Below the pieces are notes generated by a model. It saw only the letters and a program-made list of their open reading frames with translations. It ran no database searches and was not told where the DNA came from. This document shows positions 19,196-26,966 of a DNA stretch of 64,000 bases, in pieces (the stretch's first letter is position 1; each line of letters starts with the position of its first letter). The translations under genes and the position numbers were made by a program. The stretch is from Caballeronia fortuita (GTDB lineage: Bacteria; Pseudomonadota; Gammaproteobacteria; Burkholderiales; Burkholderiaceae): contig NZ_FCNX02000007.1 of the NCBI RefSeq assembly GCF_001544835.2, positions 62,001-126,000 on the forward strand, in the 5' to 3' direction.

Positions 19196-19998
19196 ACGAT
19201 CTATCCGATGTCGCCGTGCTGATGCCCGCGTTCAACGGCCAGGCCGACGTTCAACGCACGCTCGCGTCGTTCCGCGAAACGTCGAGGGTTACCGTGCTCA
19301 TCGTCGACGATGGCAGCACGCCGCCGATCACAGCGCCCGTCATCGACGGCATGAACATCGAGATTCTGCGCATGGCGGAGAACGGCGGCATCGAGCGCGC
19401 GCTCGAAGCGGGGATCGCGGCGCTCGCCGCGCGCGGCATCCGCTACGCGGCGCGCATCGATGCAGGCGACCTCGCTACGCCCGGCCGTCTCACGAAGCAG
19501 CGCGCGTACATGGAAGCGCATCCGCGCGTCGCGGTGCTTGGCATGTGGACGCACGTCGTATCGACCGAAGGCGCGCCGCTCTTCGATCTCACCCCGCCCG
19601 CCGAACCCGCCGCGATCCGCTGCATGATGCTCGCGCGCACGTGCTTCACGCATCCTTCGCTGATGCTGCGTGTCGATGCCGTGATCGCGGCGGGCAACTA
19701 TCGCGCGCAGTATCGCGCCGCCGAAGACCTCGATCTGATCCTGCGTCTCCTGCAGCGTCACGACGGCGCGAACCTGCCCGAGTTCGGTCTCTTTTACGAG
19801 CTGAACGAGCGCGGCATCAGCGCGACGAAGCGCCGCGCGCAAGTCATGTCGACGCTGCGTCTGCAACTGCGTCACCTGCGCGTGACGAATCCGCTCGACT
19901 GGGCGGGCGTTGCCAAAAGCGTCGCGCATCTCGTGCTGCCGTATCGCGCGTTGCGTGGATTGAAGGCGCGGCTGCTGAAAAGCGCATCGTCCGCTTGA
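19192..19998 (+). CDS. Glycosyltransferase family 2
   Basis: 268-residue cytoplasmic GT2. The N-terminus VAVLMPAFNGQADVQRTLASF and VLIVDDGST are the nucleotide-sugar-binding signature. The usual DxD is represented by DAGD in RIDAGDLATPGRLTKQ, and the acceptor-side ED appears in YRAAEDLDLILRL. It is translationally coupled to the flippase gene (ATGA overlap). It likely adds one sugar of the repeat unit exported by that flippase; the sugar cannot be predicted. Confidence 0.87.
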   Translation: MNDLSDVAVLMPAFNGQADVQRTLASFRETSRVTVLIVDDGSTPPITAPVIDGMNIEILRMAENGGIERALEAGIAALAARGIRYAARIDAGDLATPGRLTKQRAYMEAHPRVAVLGMWTHVVSTEGAPLFDLTPPAEPAAIRCMMLARTCFTHPSLMLRVDAVIAAGNYRAQYRAAEDLDLILRLLQRHDGANLPEFGLFYELNERGISATKRRAQVMSTLRLQLRHLRVTNPLDWAGVAKSVAHLVLPYRALRGLKARLLKSASSA

Positions 19999-20018
19999 AC
20001 CTATCCCTTGATTTCCGG

Positions 20019-21155
20019 ATGAAAGAAAAGTCGAAGCTCCGCATCGCCCTCGTGTGCAACACGGCGTGGGCTATCTACACCTACCGGCAAGGCGTGCTGC
20101 GCATGCTGACCGCGCGCGGCGCGCAAGTGACGATCATCGCGCCGCGCGACCGCACCTTCGAGCCGCTCACGGAGATGGGCTGCCGCTGCGTCGAGTTGCC
20201 CGTCGCATCGAAAGGCACGGACCCGCGGCAGGATCTGAAGACGCTCGCCGCGCTGTATCGCGAATATCGTGCGACGCGGCCGCATATCGTGTTTCATTAC
20301 ACGATCAAGCCGAACATCTACGGTTCGCTTGCCGCGATGCTCGCGCGCGTGCCGTCGATCGCGGTGACGACCGGTCTCGGCTACGTCTTCATCCAGAAGA
20401 GCCGCACGGCGCAGGTCGCGAAGCGGCTATACCGTTTCGCGTTCCGATTTCCGCGCGAAGTGTGGTTCCTCAATCGCGACGATCACGAAGCCTTCCTGCA
20501 CGAGAATCTGCTCGCGCATCCAGATCGCGCGCGGCGCCTGCACGGCGAAGGCGTCGATCTCGACGAATTCGCATTCCAGCCGCTGCCCGCGCGCGCGGAC
20601 TTCGTGTTCATCCTGATCGGGCGGCTCCTGTGGGATAAAGGCGTGGCGGAATATGTCGAAGCCGCGCGGCGCATCCGCGCGAAGTTTCCGCACGCGCGTT
20701 TCCAATTGCTCGGGCCGGTCGGCGTCGACAATCCCAGCGCGATCAGCCGCACGGATGTGCAGAAGTGGGAAGCGGAAGATATCGTCGAATATCTGGGCGA
20801 AGCGAACGACGTGCGGCCGCTCGTCGCCGCGGCGGATTGCGTCGTGCTGCCGTCGTATCGCGAAGGCGTGCCGCGCACGCTCATGGAAGCGTCGGCGATG
20901 GGCCGCCCGATCGTCGCCACCGATGTGCCCGGCTGCCGCGAAGTGGTCGAGGACGGCGTGAACGGCCTGCTCTGCGAAGTCAAAAGCGCGGACAGCCTGA
21001 CCGCTGCGCTCGAACGCATGCTGACGCTTTCCGCCGGCGAACGCGCGGTCATGGCGCGGCGCGGCCGCGAAAAGGTCGAAAGCGAATTCGACGAAAAGAA
21101 TGTCGTCGAACGCTACAAGGGCACAATACATGCCATTACCGGCATTTCACTTTGA
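20019..21155 (+). CDS. Glycosyltransferase family 4 (GT-B)
   Basis: 378-residue retaining GT4 enzyme. The N-terminal acceptor domain opens KLRIALVCNTAWAIYTYRQG and contains HIVFHYTIKPNIYGSLAAML, a pattern common in family members that resemble N-acetylgalactosaminyl- and bacillosaminyl-transferases. The C-terminal donor domain has IGRLLWDKGVAEYVEAA and the EX7E-like PSYREGVPRTLMEASAMG. ATG 20019 follows the GT2 gene by 20 bp; the longer upstream frame is a shadow. galE follows 25 bp later. Confidence 0.87.
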   Translation: MKEKSKLRIALVCNTAWAIYTYRQGVLRMLTARGAQVTIIAPRDRTFEPLTEMGCRCVELPVASKGTDPRQDLKTLAALYREYRATRPHIVFHYTIKPNIYGSLAAMLARVPSIAVTTGLGYVFIQKSRTAQVAKRLYRFAFRFPREVWFLNRDDHEAFLHENLLAHPDRARRLHGEGVDLDEFAFQPLPARADFVFILIGRLLWDKGVAEYVEAARRIRAKFPHARFQLLGPVGVDNPSAISRTDVQKWEAEDIVEYLGEANDVRPLVAAADCVVLPSYREGVPRTLMEASAMGRPIVATDVPGCREVVEDGVNGLLCEVKSADSLTAALERMLTLSAGERAVMARRGREKVESEFDEKNVVERYKGTIHAITGISL

Positions 21156-21180
21156 TTTCAAGCAATCGGGAGAGCACAAG

Positions 21181-22215
21181 ATGAATGGCAATCAGCCGAC
21201 GAAGGGCACGATTCTCGTGACGGGCGGCGCGGGTTTCATCGGCTCGCACACGTGCGTCGAACTGCTCGACGCGGGCTACGGCGTCGCGGTCATCGACAAT
21301 CTCGTCAACAGCCGCGCCGAATCGCTGAAGCGCGTGGAGCGCATCACGGGCAAGAGCGTCACGTTCTACGAAGCCGATGCGCGCGACGAAGCCGCGCTCA
21401 ACCGCATTTTCGACGCGCACGAGATCACCGGCGCCATTCACTTCGCGGCGCTGAAGGCCGTGGGCGAATCGGTCGCGAAGCCCATCGAATATTACGAGAA
21501 CAACATCGGCAGCCTGCTCGCGGTGCTCAAGGTGATGAAAGCGCGCAACGTGCGCAACTTCGTGTTCAGCTCGTCCGCGACGGTGTACGGCGTGCCGGAA
21601 AGCGTGCCGATCGACGAATCGTTTCCGCTCTCCGCGACGAATCCCTACGGCCAGAGCAAGCTCATCGCCGAACAGATCCTGCGCGATCTCGAAACGTCCG
21701 ATCCGTCGTGGCGCATCGCGACGCTGCGCTATTTCAATCCGGTCGGCGCGCACGAAAGCGGGCTGATCGGCGAAGACCCGGCGGGCGTGCCCAACAATCT
21801 GATGCCGTATGTCGCGCAGGTGGCGGTCGGCAAACTCGCGCAACTGCGCGTTTTCGGCAGCGATTACGATACGCACGACGGCACCGGCGTGCGCGATTAC
21901 ATTCACGTCGTCGACCTGGCGCGCGGGCATATCGCGGCCATCGACGCGCTTCAGAAGCTCGACCGCAGCTTCGTTGTCAATCTCGGCACCGGGCGCGGCT
22001 ATAGCGTGCTCGATGTCGTGAAGGCGTTCGAGGCGGCCTCGGGCAAGCCCGTGCCGTACGAGCTCGTGCCGCGCCGCCCGGGCGATGTCGCCGCCTGCTA
22101 CGCCGACCCGGCCGCCGCGGCGGAACTGATCGGCTGGCGCGCGGAACACGGCATCGAACGCATGTGCGCGGATCACTGGCGCTGGCAGTCGCACAATCCG
22201 CGAGGGTTCGCGTAA
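21181..22215 (+). CDS. galE: UDP-glucose 4-epimerase
   Basis: 344-residue short-chain dehydrogenase-type epimerase converting UDP-glucose and UDP-galactose (or the N-acetyl forms). The NAD site ILVTGGAGFIGSHTCVELL is at the N-terminus, the catalytic Tyr-x3-Lys is in NPYGQSK and the typical YFNPVGAHESGLIGEDPAG block follows. GGGAG precedes the ATG at 21181, giving the standard length. It probably provides UDP-Gal or UDP-GalNAc for the neighbouring glycosyltransferases. A strong terminator follows. Confidence 0.95.
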   Translation: MNGNQPTKGTILVTGGAGFIGSHTCVELLDAGYGVAVIDNLVNSRAESLKRVERITGKSVTFYEADARDEAALNRIFDAHEITGAIHFAALKAVGESVAKPIEYYENNIGSLLAVLKVMKARNVRNFVFSSSATVYGVPESVPIDESFPLSATNPYGQSKLIAEQILRDLETSDPSWRIATLRYFNPVGAHESGLIGEDPAGVPNNLMPYVAQVAVGKLAQLRVFGSDYDTHDGTGVRDYIHVVDLARGHIAAIDALQKLDRSFVVNLGTGRGYSVLDVVKAFEAASGKPVPYELVPRRPGDVAACYADPAAAAELIGWRAEHGIERMCADHWRWQSHNPRGFA

Positions 22216-22224
22216 AGGCGTCGA

Positions 22225-22256
22225 GGCGCCGCGCTTCAGGCGCGGCGCCGTTTTTT
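22225..22256 (+). terminator. Rho-independent terminator after galE
   Basis: Perfect ten-base arms GGCGCCGCGC (22225-22234) and GCGCGGCGCC (22240-22249) enclose TTCAG and are followed by a G and six Ts. This is a textbook intrinsic terminator lying 10 bp after the galE stop and 16 bp before the next start, so the WecA-like gene may be less expressed or have its own promoter. Confidence 0.9.
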
Positions 22257-22271
22257 CACCGGTTCTAGTTC

Positions 22272-23381
22272 ATGCTCAGTTTCGCGCTTGCTTTTCTGGT
22301 CTCGCTCTTCGTGACCTTGTTCATCGTGCGCTTCGCACACCTGCAGGAAGGCGTGCTCGGCGACACAGATCTCGCCGGCGTGCAAAAGTTCCACGCGCGG
22401 CCCGTTCCGCGCATCGGCGGCGTGGGCATCGTCTGCGGATTGACGGCATCGGCCGTACAGTTGCGATGGGGCTATCCGGCCGTATCGGGCGGCATTCTCG
22501 GCATCGTCGCGTGCGGGCTGCCCGCGTTTCTCTCCGGGCTGATCGAAGACCTGACCAAGCGCGTCTCGCCGCTCGCGCGTCTCGTCTGCACGATGGCCGC
22601 CGCGGGTCTCGCCTACGCGTTCCTGAATATCGCGGTCACGCGCATCAGCGTGCCGCCGCTCGATTTCCTGCTGTCCTACGCGGTCATCTCGTGCGCGGTG
22701 ACGGTGCTCGCCGTCGCGGCGCTCGCCAACGCGGTGAATATCATCGACGGCTTCAACGGCCTCGCGTCGATGGTCAGCTTCATGATGTTCGCCTCGCTCG
22801 CCTACGTCGCGTTCCAGGTCCACGATCCGGTCGTGCTCTCCGGCTCGCTCATCATGATGGGCGCGGTGATGGGCTTCTTCATCTGGAACTTCCCCGCCGG
22901 GCTGATCTTTCTCGGCGATGGCGGCGCGTACTTCGTCGGCTTCATGCTCGGAGAACTGTCGATCATGCTCGTGATGCGCAACCGCGATGTCTCCGCGTGG
23001 TATCCAGTGCTGCTCTTCATGTATCCGATCTTCGAGACGTGCTTTTCGATCTATCGGAAGAAATTCGTTCGCGGCATTTCGCCGGGCATTCCGGACGGCG
23101 TGCATCTGCACATGCTCGTCTACAAGCGTCTGATGCGTTGGGCCGTCGGCGTGAAGAACGCACATGAACTGACGCGGCGCAACTCGCTCACGTCGCCGTA
23201 TCTGTGGCTGCTGTGCCTCATCGCCGTGATTCCGGCGACGTTATTCTGGCGGCACACCCTGCATCTGTTCTGCTTCGTCGTCGTGTTCGCGGCGACGTAT
23301 GTGTGGCTCTACATGAGCATCGTGCGATTCAAGTCGCCGCGCTGGCTCGTGTTTCGCCGGCCGCATACCGTAAAGAAATGA
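22272..23381 (+). CDS. Undecaprenyl-phosphate sugar-1-phosphate transferase, WecA/MraY superfamily
   Basis: 369-residue polytopic membrane enzyme that starts glycan synthesis on undecaprenyl phosphate, usually with GlcNAc-1-P. Family marks in order are KFHARPVPRIGGVGI, ANAVNIIDGFNGLA (Asp-rich Mg site), IFLGDGGAYFVGF and the cytoplasmic HLHMLVYKR histidine motif. About ten or eleven helices are apparent. It sits after a strong terminator at the end of the flippase/GT/galE group. A second, different member of this superfamily is at 42174-43199, so the two may start different polymers. Confidence 0.9.
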   Translation: MLSFALAFLVSLFVTLFIVRFAHLQEGVLGDTDLAGVQKFHARPVPRIGGVGIVCGLTASAVQLRWGYPAVSGGILGIVACGLPAFLSGLIEDLTKRVSPLARLVCTMAAAGLAYAFLNIAVTRISVPPLDFLLSYAVISCAVTVLAVAALANAVNIIDGFNGLASMVSFMMFASLAYVAFQVHDPVVLSGSLIMMGAVMGFFIWNFPAGLIFLGDGGAYFVGFMLGELSIMLVMRNRDVSAWYPVLLFMYPIFETCFSIYRKKFVRGISPGIPDGVHLHMLVYKRLMRWAVGVKNAHELTRRNSLTSPYLWLLCLIAVIPATLFWRHTLHLFCFVVVFAATYVWLYMSIVRFKSPRWLVFRRPHTVKK

Positions 23382-23385
23382 GCGA

Positions 23386-23417
23386 ACGCCGCCCGATCGC
23401 CGGGCGGCGTCTTTCAT
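23386..23417. terminator. Terminator between convergent wecA-like gene and dienelactone hydrolase gene
   Basis: Arms ACGCCGCCCG (23386-23395) and CGGGCGGCGT (23401-23410) pair perfectly around ATCGC, with CTTTCATTTT following on the plus strand. Being symmetric, it can serve both convergent genes, whose stops are only 45 bp apart. Confidence 0.8.
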
Positions 23418-23426
23418 TTTGCGGCC

Positions 23427-24134
23427 TTATTTCAGATGCTTTCTGAAGAATTCGGCAGTGCGTCCGTTGGCGAGCTGCGCGGCCGCCGCATCGTAATGCA
23501 CGCCCTGATTGCGCGCAAACGCGTGATGACAGCCGGGATACGTGAACGTCTCGACATTCGCGTGACCTTGCGCCGCCGCGAGCACGCGATTGCGCGCAGC
23601 GGCGTCGATGAATTCGTCTTCTTCCGCGAGATGCAGCATGAGCGGCACCTTGATCTTCGGCAGTTCGCCGAGGTATTGATCGGTGCCGCCGCCGTAATAC
23701 GACACCGCTGCGTCGACATCCGTGCGCGCCGCCGTCAGGAATGACAGCAGGCCGCCGAGACAGAAGCCGACCGAGCCGATCTTGCCCTTCACCTGCGGGA
23801 GCCCGCGCGCGAAACCGATGGTCGCCGCAATGTCCTCGACGCCCGTGTTCACGTCGAAAGCGGTGTAGTACTTCATCGCCTGCTGCCATTCGGCTTCGGT
23901 CTTGTCGGTAAGTTCGACGTTCGGTTCGAGCCGCCAGAAGAGATCGGGGCACAGCGCGACGTAGCCCTGGCGCGCGTATTCGTCGCAGGTTTCGCGCATG
24001 TCGGCGTTGATGCCGAAAATCTCCTGGATCACGACGACCGCCGGCGCGGGCGATTGCGCCGCGGATTGTTCCGGATAGGCGACGTAGGCGTCGAAGTTGC
24101 CGTCGGGTGTGGAGATGCTGAGCGTGTCGGACAT
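23427..24134 (-). CDS. Dienelactone hydrolase family protein
   Basis: 235-residue alpha/beta hydrolase. The nucleophile is Cys in GFCLGG, as in carboxymethylenebutenolidase; the acid is in LAEEDEFID and the base is the His in YPGCHHAF, so the Cys-Asp-His triad looks complete. IQEIFGINADMRETCDEYARQGY is the family opening. It would act on dienelactones or other small esters in the cytoplasm and has no obvious link with the flanking glycan genes. The ATG at 24134 has GGAG upstream. Confidence 0.92.
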   Translation of the reverse strand: MSDTLSISTPDGNFDAYVAYPEQSAAQSPAPAVVVIQEIFGINADMRETCDEYARQGYVALCPDLFWRLEPNVELTDKTEAEWQQAMKYYTAFDVNTGVEDIAATIGFARGLPQVKGKIGSVGFCLGGLLSFLTAARTDVDAAVSYYGGGTDQYLGELPKIKVPLMLHLAEEDEFIDAAARNRVLAAAQGHANVETFTYPGCHHAFARNQGVHYDAAAAQLANGRTAEFFRKHLK

Positions 24135-24704
24135 GGGAGTCTCCAGAGTAAAGGCACCGATGCGCGCCGATGGCGCGCGCCCATGATAGCCAAACTCGCC
24201 CGCACAGCCCTCGAAACGCGCCACGCTTACCGGCGATGATCGCGAGTCCCCGGATGAAATCGAATCGTATCGATCGATCGGAGCCTTGCATGCGTGTCGC
24301 GCCGAACAAGCCCATGCCATCACCCTTCTGCGAGGGCCGATTGTCGTCGAATGGCTCGCGCGGCCGGAACCGCGCGTCCTCGTGGGCCTGCTTTCCCCGT
24401 CCTGCGGGTTACCTCGTACCGGCACGCTTACGCGCATCGCGCATATCGAGTGGTCTCAAGACCGGAACATGTCCCTTCCGGCCATTGAATCTTCGTTCGA
24501 TAAATCCGGGGCGATCCGCCAGAATGCCGTGCTTTGCAGACATCGCAACGCATCCGCGCGAGTACGCCGCACGATGCGTGGCGCGGCGCACATGAGCATC
24601 CGTCGTTTCGCGCCGAAGGCTAGTCCGCGAACGCCGTTGCAAGCGCGCGCCAAAAAAGCCGCTGATATAGTCGTCGCAAAAATAGTGGGTTTCCCGGGGC
24701 TGTC
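24135..24704. other. Non-coding gap upstream of the O-antigen polymerase-like gene
   Basis: 570 bp with no recognisable gene. Open frames on either strand are arginine- and serine-rich shadows lacking domains. A -10-like TATAGT occurs near 24667 on the plus strand, 40 bp before the next ATG, but no -35 sits at the right distance. Otherwise nothing specific is seen. Confidence 0.5.
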
Positions 24705-26099
24705 ATGCGCAACAAGTTCGCCGTCGTCTGGATCTGGCTCTGCCTGCTTCCGCTCGCGTTCGACTTCAAAGGCGTGGAGACGGCCAGCCGCGCCATCGAC
24801 ATGCTGCTCACTGTCACCGCAATGGGCGCCGCGTGCGCGATGCTGCTCATCGCGCCGCGTTTCGCGCGCCGCTCGCGCATGCGCTCCTTCGTCACGTCGC
24901 TCTTTCTGTTGACGATCTTCGGCAGCGTCGCCACGCAATGGCTGCAAGGCAACGACGCCGGCAATTACGCGCGCGTCATCCTGCCGTTCCTGCTGATGCT
25001 GCTCGGCTATTTCGTTGGCTGCCGTCCGTGGGATGCGCCGCGTCTCGCGCAGATCGAGCGCGCGATGATGATTTCGGTGATCGCATCGCTCGTCTTCGGC
25101 GCCGGCTTCGAACTCGCATTGACCGATGCGAAACTCGGCATTCAACTCGCCCCGAGCGCGTTCCTCTGTCTGCAAGGCTTGCTGCTGCACGAGTTCATCT
25201 TCGCGCGGCGTTTTCCGATGTTCGCGGCGCTGCTCTTTCTCGCGACGCTCGTGATCGAAATTCTGTTCGGCATGCCGAGCCTGCTCGCGGGCACCGTGCT
25301 CCTGATCGTCTACGCGACGTGGCTCGCCGCGCCTTCCATCAAGCCGTTCTTCAACGCGGGCCTGCGCGCCGCCGCGATCGTCGCGCTGCTCGGCGCGCTC
25401 GCCACCGCGACGGTCACGTTCTTTCCGAACATCGCGGAGCAATGGATGCAGCGCATGTCGCTCGTGAGACAGGCGCAGCCCGCGCGCGATCCGGTCGCGA
25501 TCGCGCGTCTCGCGCAACTGCAGGATCAGGTCGATCAGGCGACGTCTTCGCCGCTATCGACGATCGTCGGCATGGGCTACGGCCACGAATACGGCTTCGC
25601 GCCGTCGTATCTGCCGGAGCTGGCCGGGGATATCGGCGAAAGGGATTTCTACGCGTTCAGGCGATGGACGGCCGGCCACGACTTCTGGGTCTATCAGTTC
25701 TTCGCGGGCGGGCTGCTGTTTGGCATTGCGCTGCCGATCGCGATGCTGTGGGCGCTCTGGCGCGGCTCGATGGCGTATCGCGCGTGGCGTTTCGGCGCGT
25801 CCGATGCGCCGTGGCTGCCCGCGCTCGGCCGCGCGCTCTTCGTCCTCGCCGCGCTGCCGGTGGCGTCGATCGGCGGCAATCCGCTCGGCGAGCGCTTCGC
25901 GGGCATCGTGTTCGGTGTCGCGCTGGGTATCGTCGTCGCATCGTATGCGCGCATCGCTCATATGATTCACGCGCGCGCCGCCGCAGCGGCCGGACGCAAA
26001 CCGCACGCGGCAAGTCCGTTCTATGGGGCGCCGCTTGCGGACATCGTTCCGGTGAATCCGCCGCGCGCGTCAGGTTCGCTGCCGACGCGCCAGGCGTGA
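24705..26099 (+). CDS. Polytopic membrane protein, O-antigen polymerase/ligase-like
   Basis: 464 residues with about ten hydrophobic helices and a long periplasmic loop around residues 245-335 (from FFPNIAEQWMQRMS to WTAGHDFWVYQFFAGG). A loop of this kind followed by HDFWVYQFFAGGLLFGIALP resembles the HNxxLxxxxxxG pattern of Wzy/WaaL (O-antigen ligase) proteins, with HD in place of HN. It could polymerise or attach the glycan made by the nearby flippase operon or the exopolysaccharide operon. The family call is tentative. Its C-terminal ~40 residues are a soluble proline-rich tail. Confidence 0.6.
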   Translation: MRNKFAVVWIWLCLLPLAFDFKGVETASRAIDMLLTVTAMGAACAMLLIAPRFARRSRMRSFVTSLFLLTIFGSVATQWLQGNDAGNYARVILPFLLMLLGYFVGCRPWDAPRLAQIERAMMISVIASLVFGAGFELALTDAKLGIQLAPSAFLCLQGLLLHEFIFARRFPMFAALLFLATLVIEILFGMPSLLAGTVLLIVYATWLAAPSIKPFFNAGLRAAAIVALLGALATATVTFFPNIAEQWMQRMSLVRQAQPARDPVAIARLAQLQDQVDQATSSPLSTIVGMGYGHEYGFAPSYLPELAGDIGERDFYAFRRWTAGHDFWVYQFFAGGLLFGIALPIAMLWALWRGSMAYRAWRFGASDAPWLPALGRALFVLAALPVASIGGNPLGERFAGIVFGVALGIVVASYARIAHMIHARAAAAAGRKPHAASPFYGAPLADIVPVNPPRASGSLPTRQA

Positions 26100-26115
26100 A
26101 TCGCCTGCTACGTGT

Positions 26116-26577
26116 TCACTGCGCTGGCAAGCGCGAGCGCAGATAAGACGCGAAGCCGTTTTGCACAGAGATGATTTTGGTTGCGCAGTCGTCGAAGTCC
26201 GAGCCGCGTGCGCGCTCGTCTCCGTACATGCCCTTGCATTGCGCGAAAAGCGAGATCGTCGCGCCGCCGCTGCCGTTGGCGATGCGCGTTGCGGAGAACA
26301 CGGCCTTGCCGGAACCCGACGGTATTTCGGTTTCGATCGCGGCGTCGTCGGCGCGGGTCAGGCGTTCCTTCGAATTCTGCTCGACGTAGGTCTTCGTGAG
26401 CTTCCAGGCCGCATCGCATTGCGCGGCGTCGCGGCATGCGACCGTCGCGTTGCGTTGCGCGGAATCGAGCGAATCCTGCGAAAGCAGGTATGTGCGCTCC
26501 TTCTGCTGCTCCTTCTCCGCGGACGAACAAGCGGTGAGGACGAGCGAAGCGAGTGCGAGAGCAATGAGCTTTTTCAC
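26116..26577 (-). CDS. Small lipoprotein of unknown function
   Basis: 153-residue predicted outer- or inner-membrane lipoprotein. The N-terminus KKLIALALASLVLTACSS has a charged start, hydrophobic core and lipobox LTAC with the modified Cys at about 16; position +2 is Ser, which favours the outer membrane. The mature part contains a further Cys pair (ACRDAAQC) and two single Cys (AQCKG, DDCATK) that could form disulfides. The GTG at 26577 is supported by a strong promoter 35-65 bp upstream. No known domain is recognised. Confidence 0.75.
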   Translation of the reverse strand: MKKLIALALASLVLTACSSAEKEQQKERTYLLSQDSLDSAQRNATVACRDAAQCDAAWKLTKTYVEQNSKERLTRADDAAIETEIPSGSGKAVFSATRIANGSGGATISLFAQCKGMYGDERARGSDFDDCATKIISVQNGFASYLRSRLPAQ

Positions 26578-26610
26578 GGGCGGAAAGCCAAAAAACCAGG
26601 TCGGACGGCG

Positions 26611-26640
26611 ATTATAACGACGCCCGCTTGCAAGACTCAA
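26611..26640 (-). promoter_or_regulatory. Sigma-70 promoter for the lipoprotein gene
   Basis: On the minus strand TTGAGT (26640-26635), an 18-bp spacer and a perfect TATAAT (26616-26611) form a near-consensus housekeeping promoter. The start point would be near 26604, leaving a short leader of about 27 nt before the GTG at 26577. It also supports choosing the GTG instead of a start further upstream. Confidence 0.7.
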
Positions 26641-26675
26641 AAACCCCGCTGTATCGCGCGATCCGGAGAACACAC

Positions 26676-26957
26676 ATGCTGCGCACGACGCTTCTGACGT
26701 TGACCCTCATCGCTCTCGCGCCATCGTTCGCGCATGCGGGCGATATCGACGATGCATCGACAGCCGATGCATCGCCCGCTCATTCCGGCAAGCCGAAGGC
26801 AAGCGCGCCCTTGCGCCCGAGCGCCCGCAAAGCCGACGCCAAAGCGATGATGATGCCGCAAAGCGCGGCCGCGACGCTCTATCCGGCGCCCGCGGGCTTG
26901 AAGATTCCAGCGTCGAATGCCACACGCCCGCGCGGCATCTACACGTCGCCGTACTGA
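26676..26957 (+). CDS. Small secreted protein, function unknown
   Basis: 93 residues with a clean signal peptide (MLRTTLLTLTLIALAPSFAHA, likely cut after AHA at 21). The mature part is low-complexity, rich in Ala, Ser, Pro and Lys, with no cysteine and no recognised domain. CCGGAGA upstream of the ATG at 26676 is a good ribosome-binding site, which supports this start over an earlier in-frame ATG at 26628. It is divergent from the lipoprotein gene and convergent with wzc, ending 9 bp from it. Confidence 0.6.
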   Translation: MLRTTLLTLTLIALAPSFAHAGDIDDASTADASPAHSGKPKASAPLRPSARKADAKAMMMPQSAAATLYPAPAGLKIPASNATRPRGIYTSPY

Positions 26958-26966
26958 GCGGGCGAC

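Noticed and set aside
24456..25517. Minus-strand frame across the gap and the O-antigen polymerase-like gene
   Set aside because: Arg/Glu/His-rich shadow without domain; the opposing frame encodes clear membrane helices.
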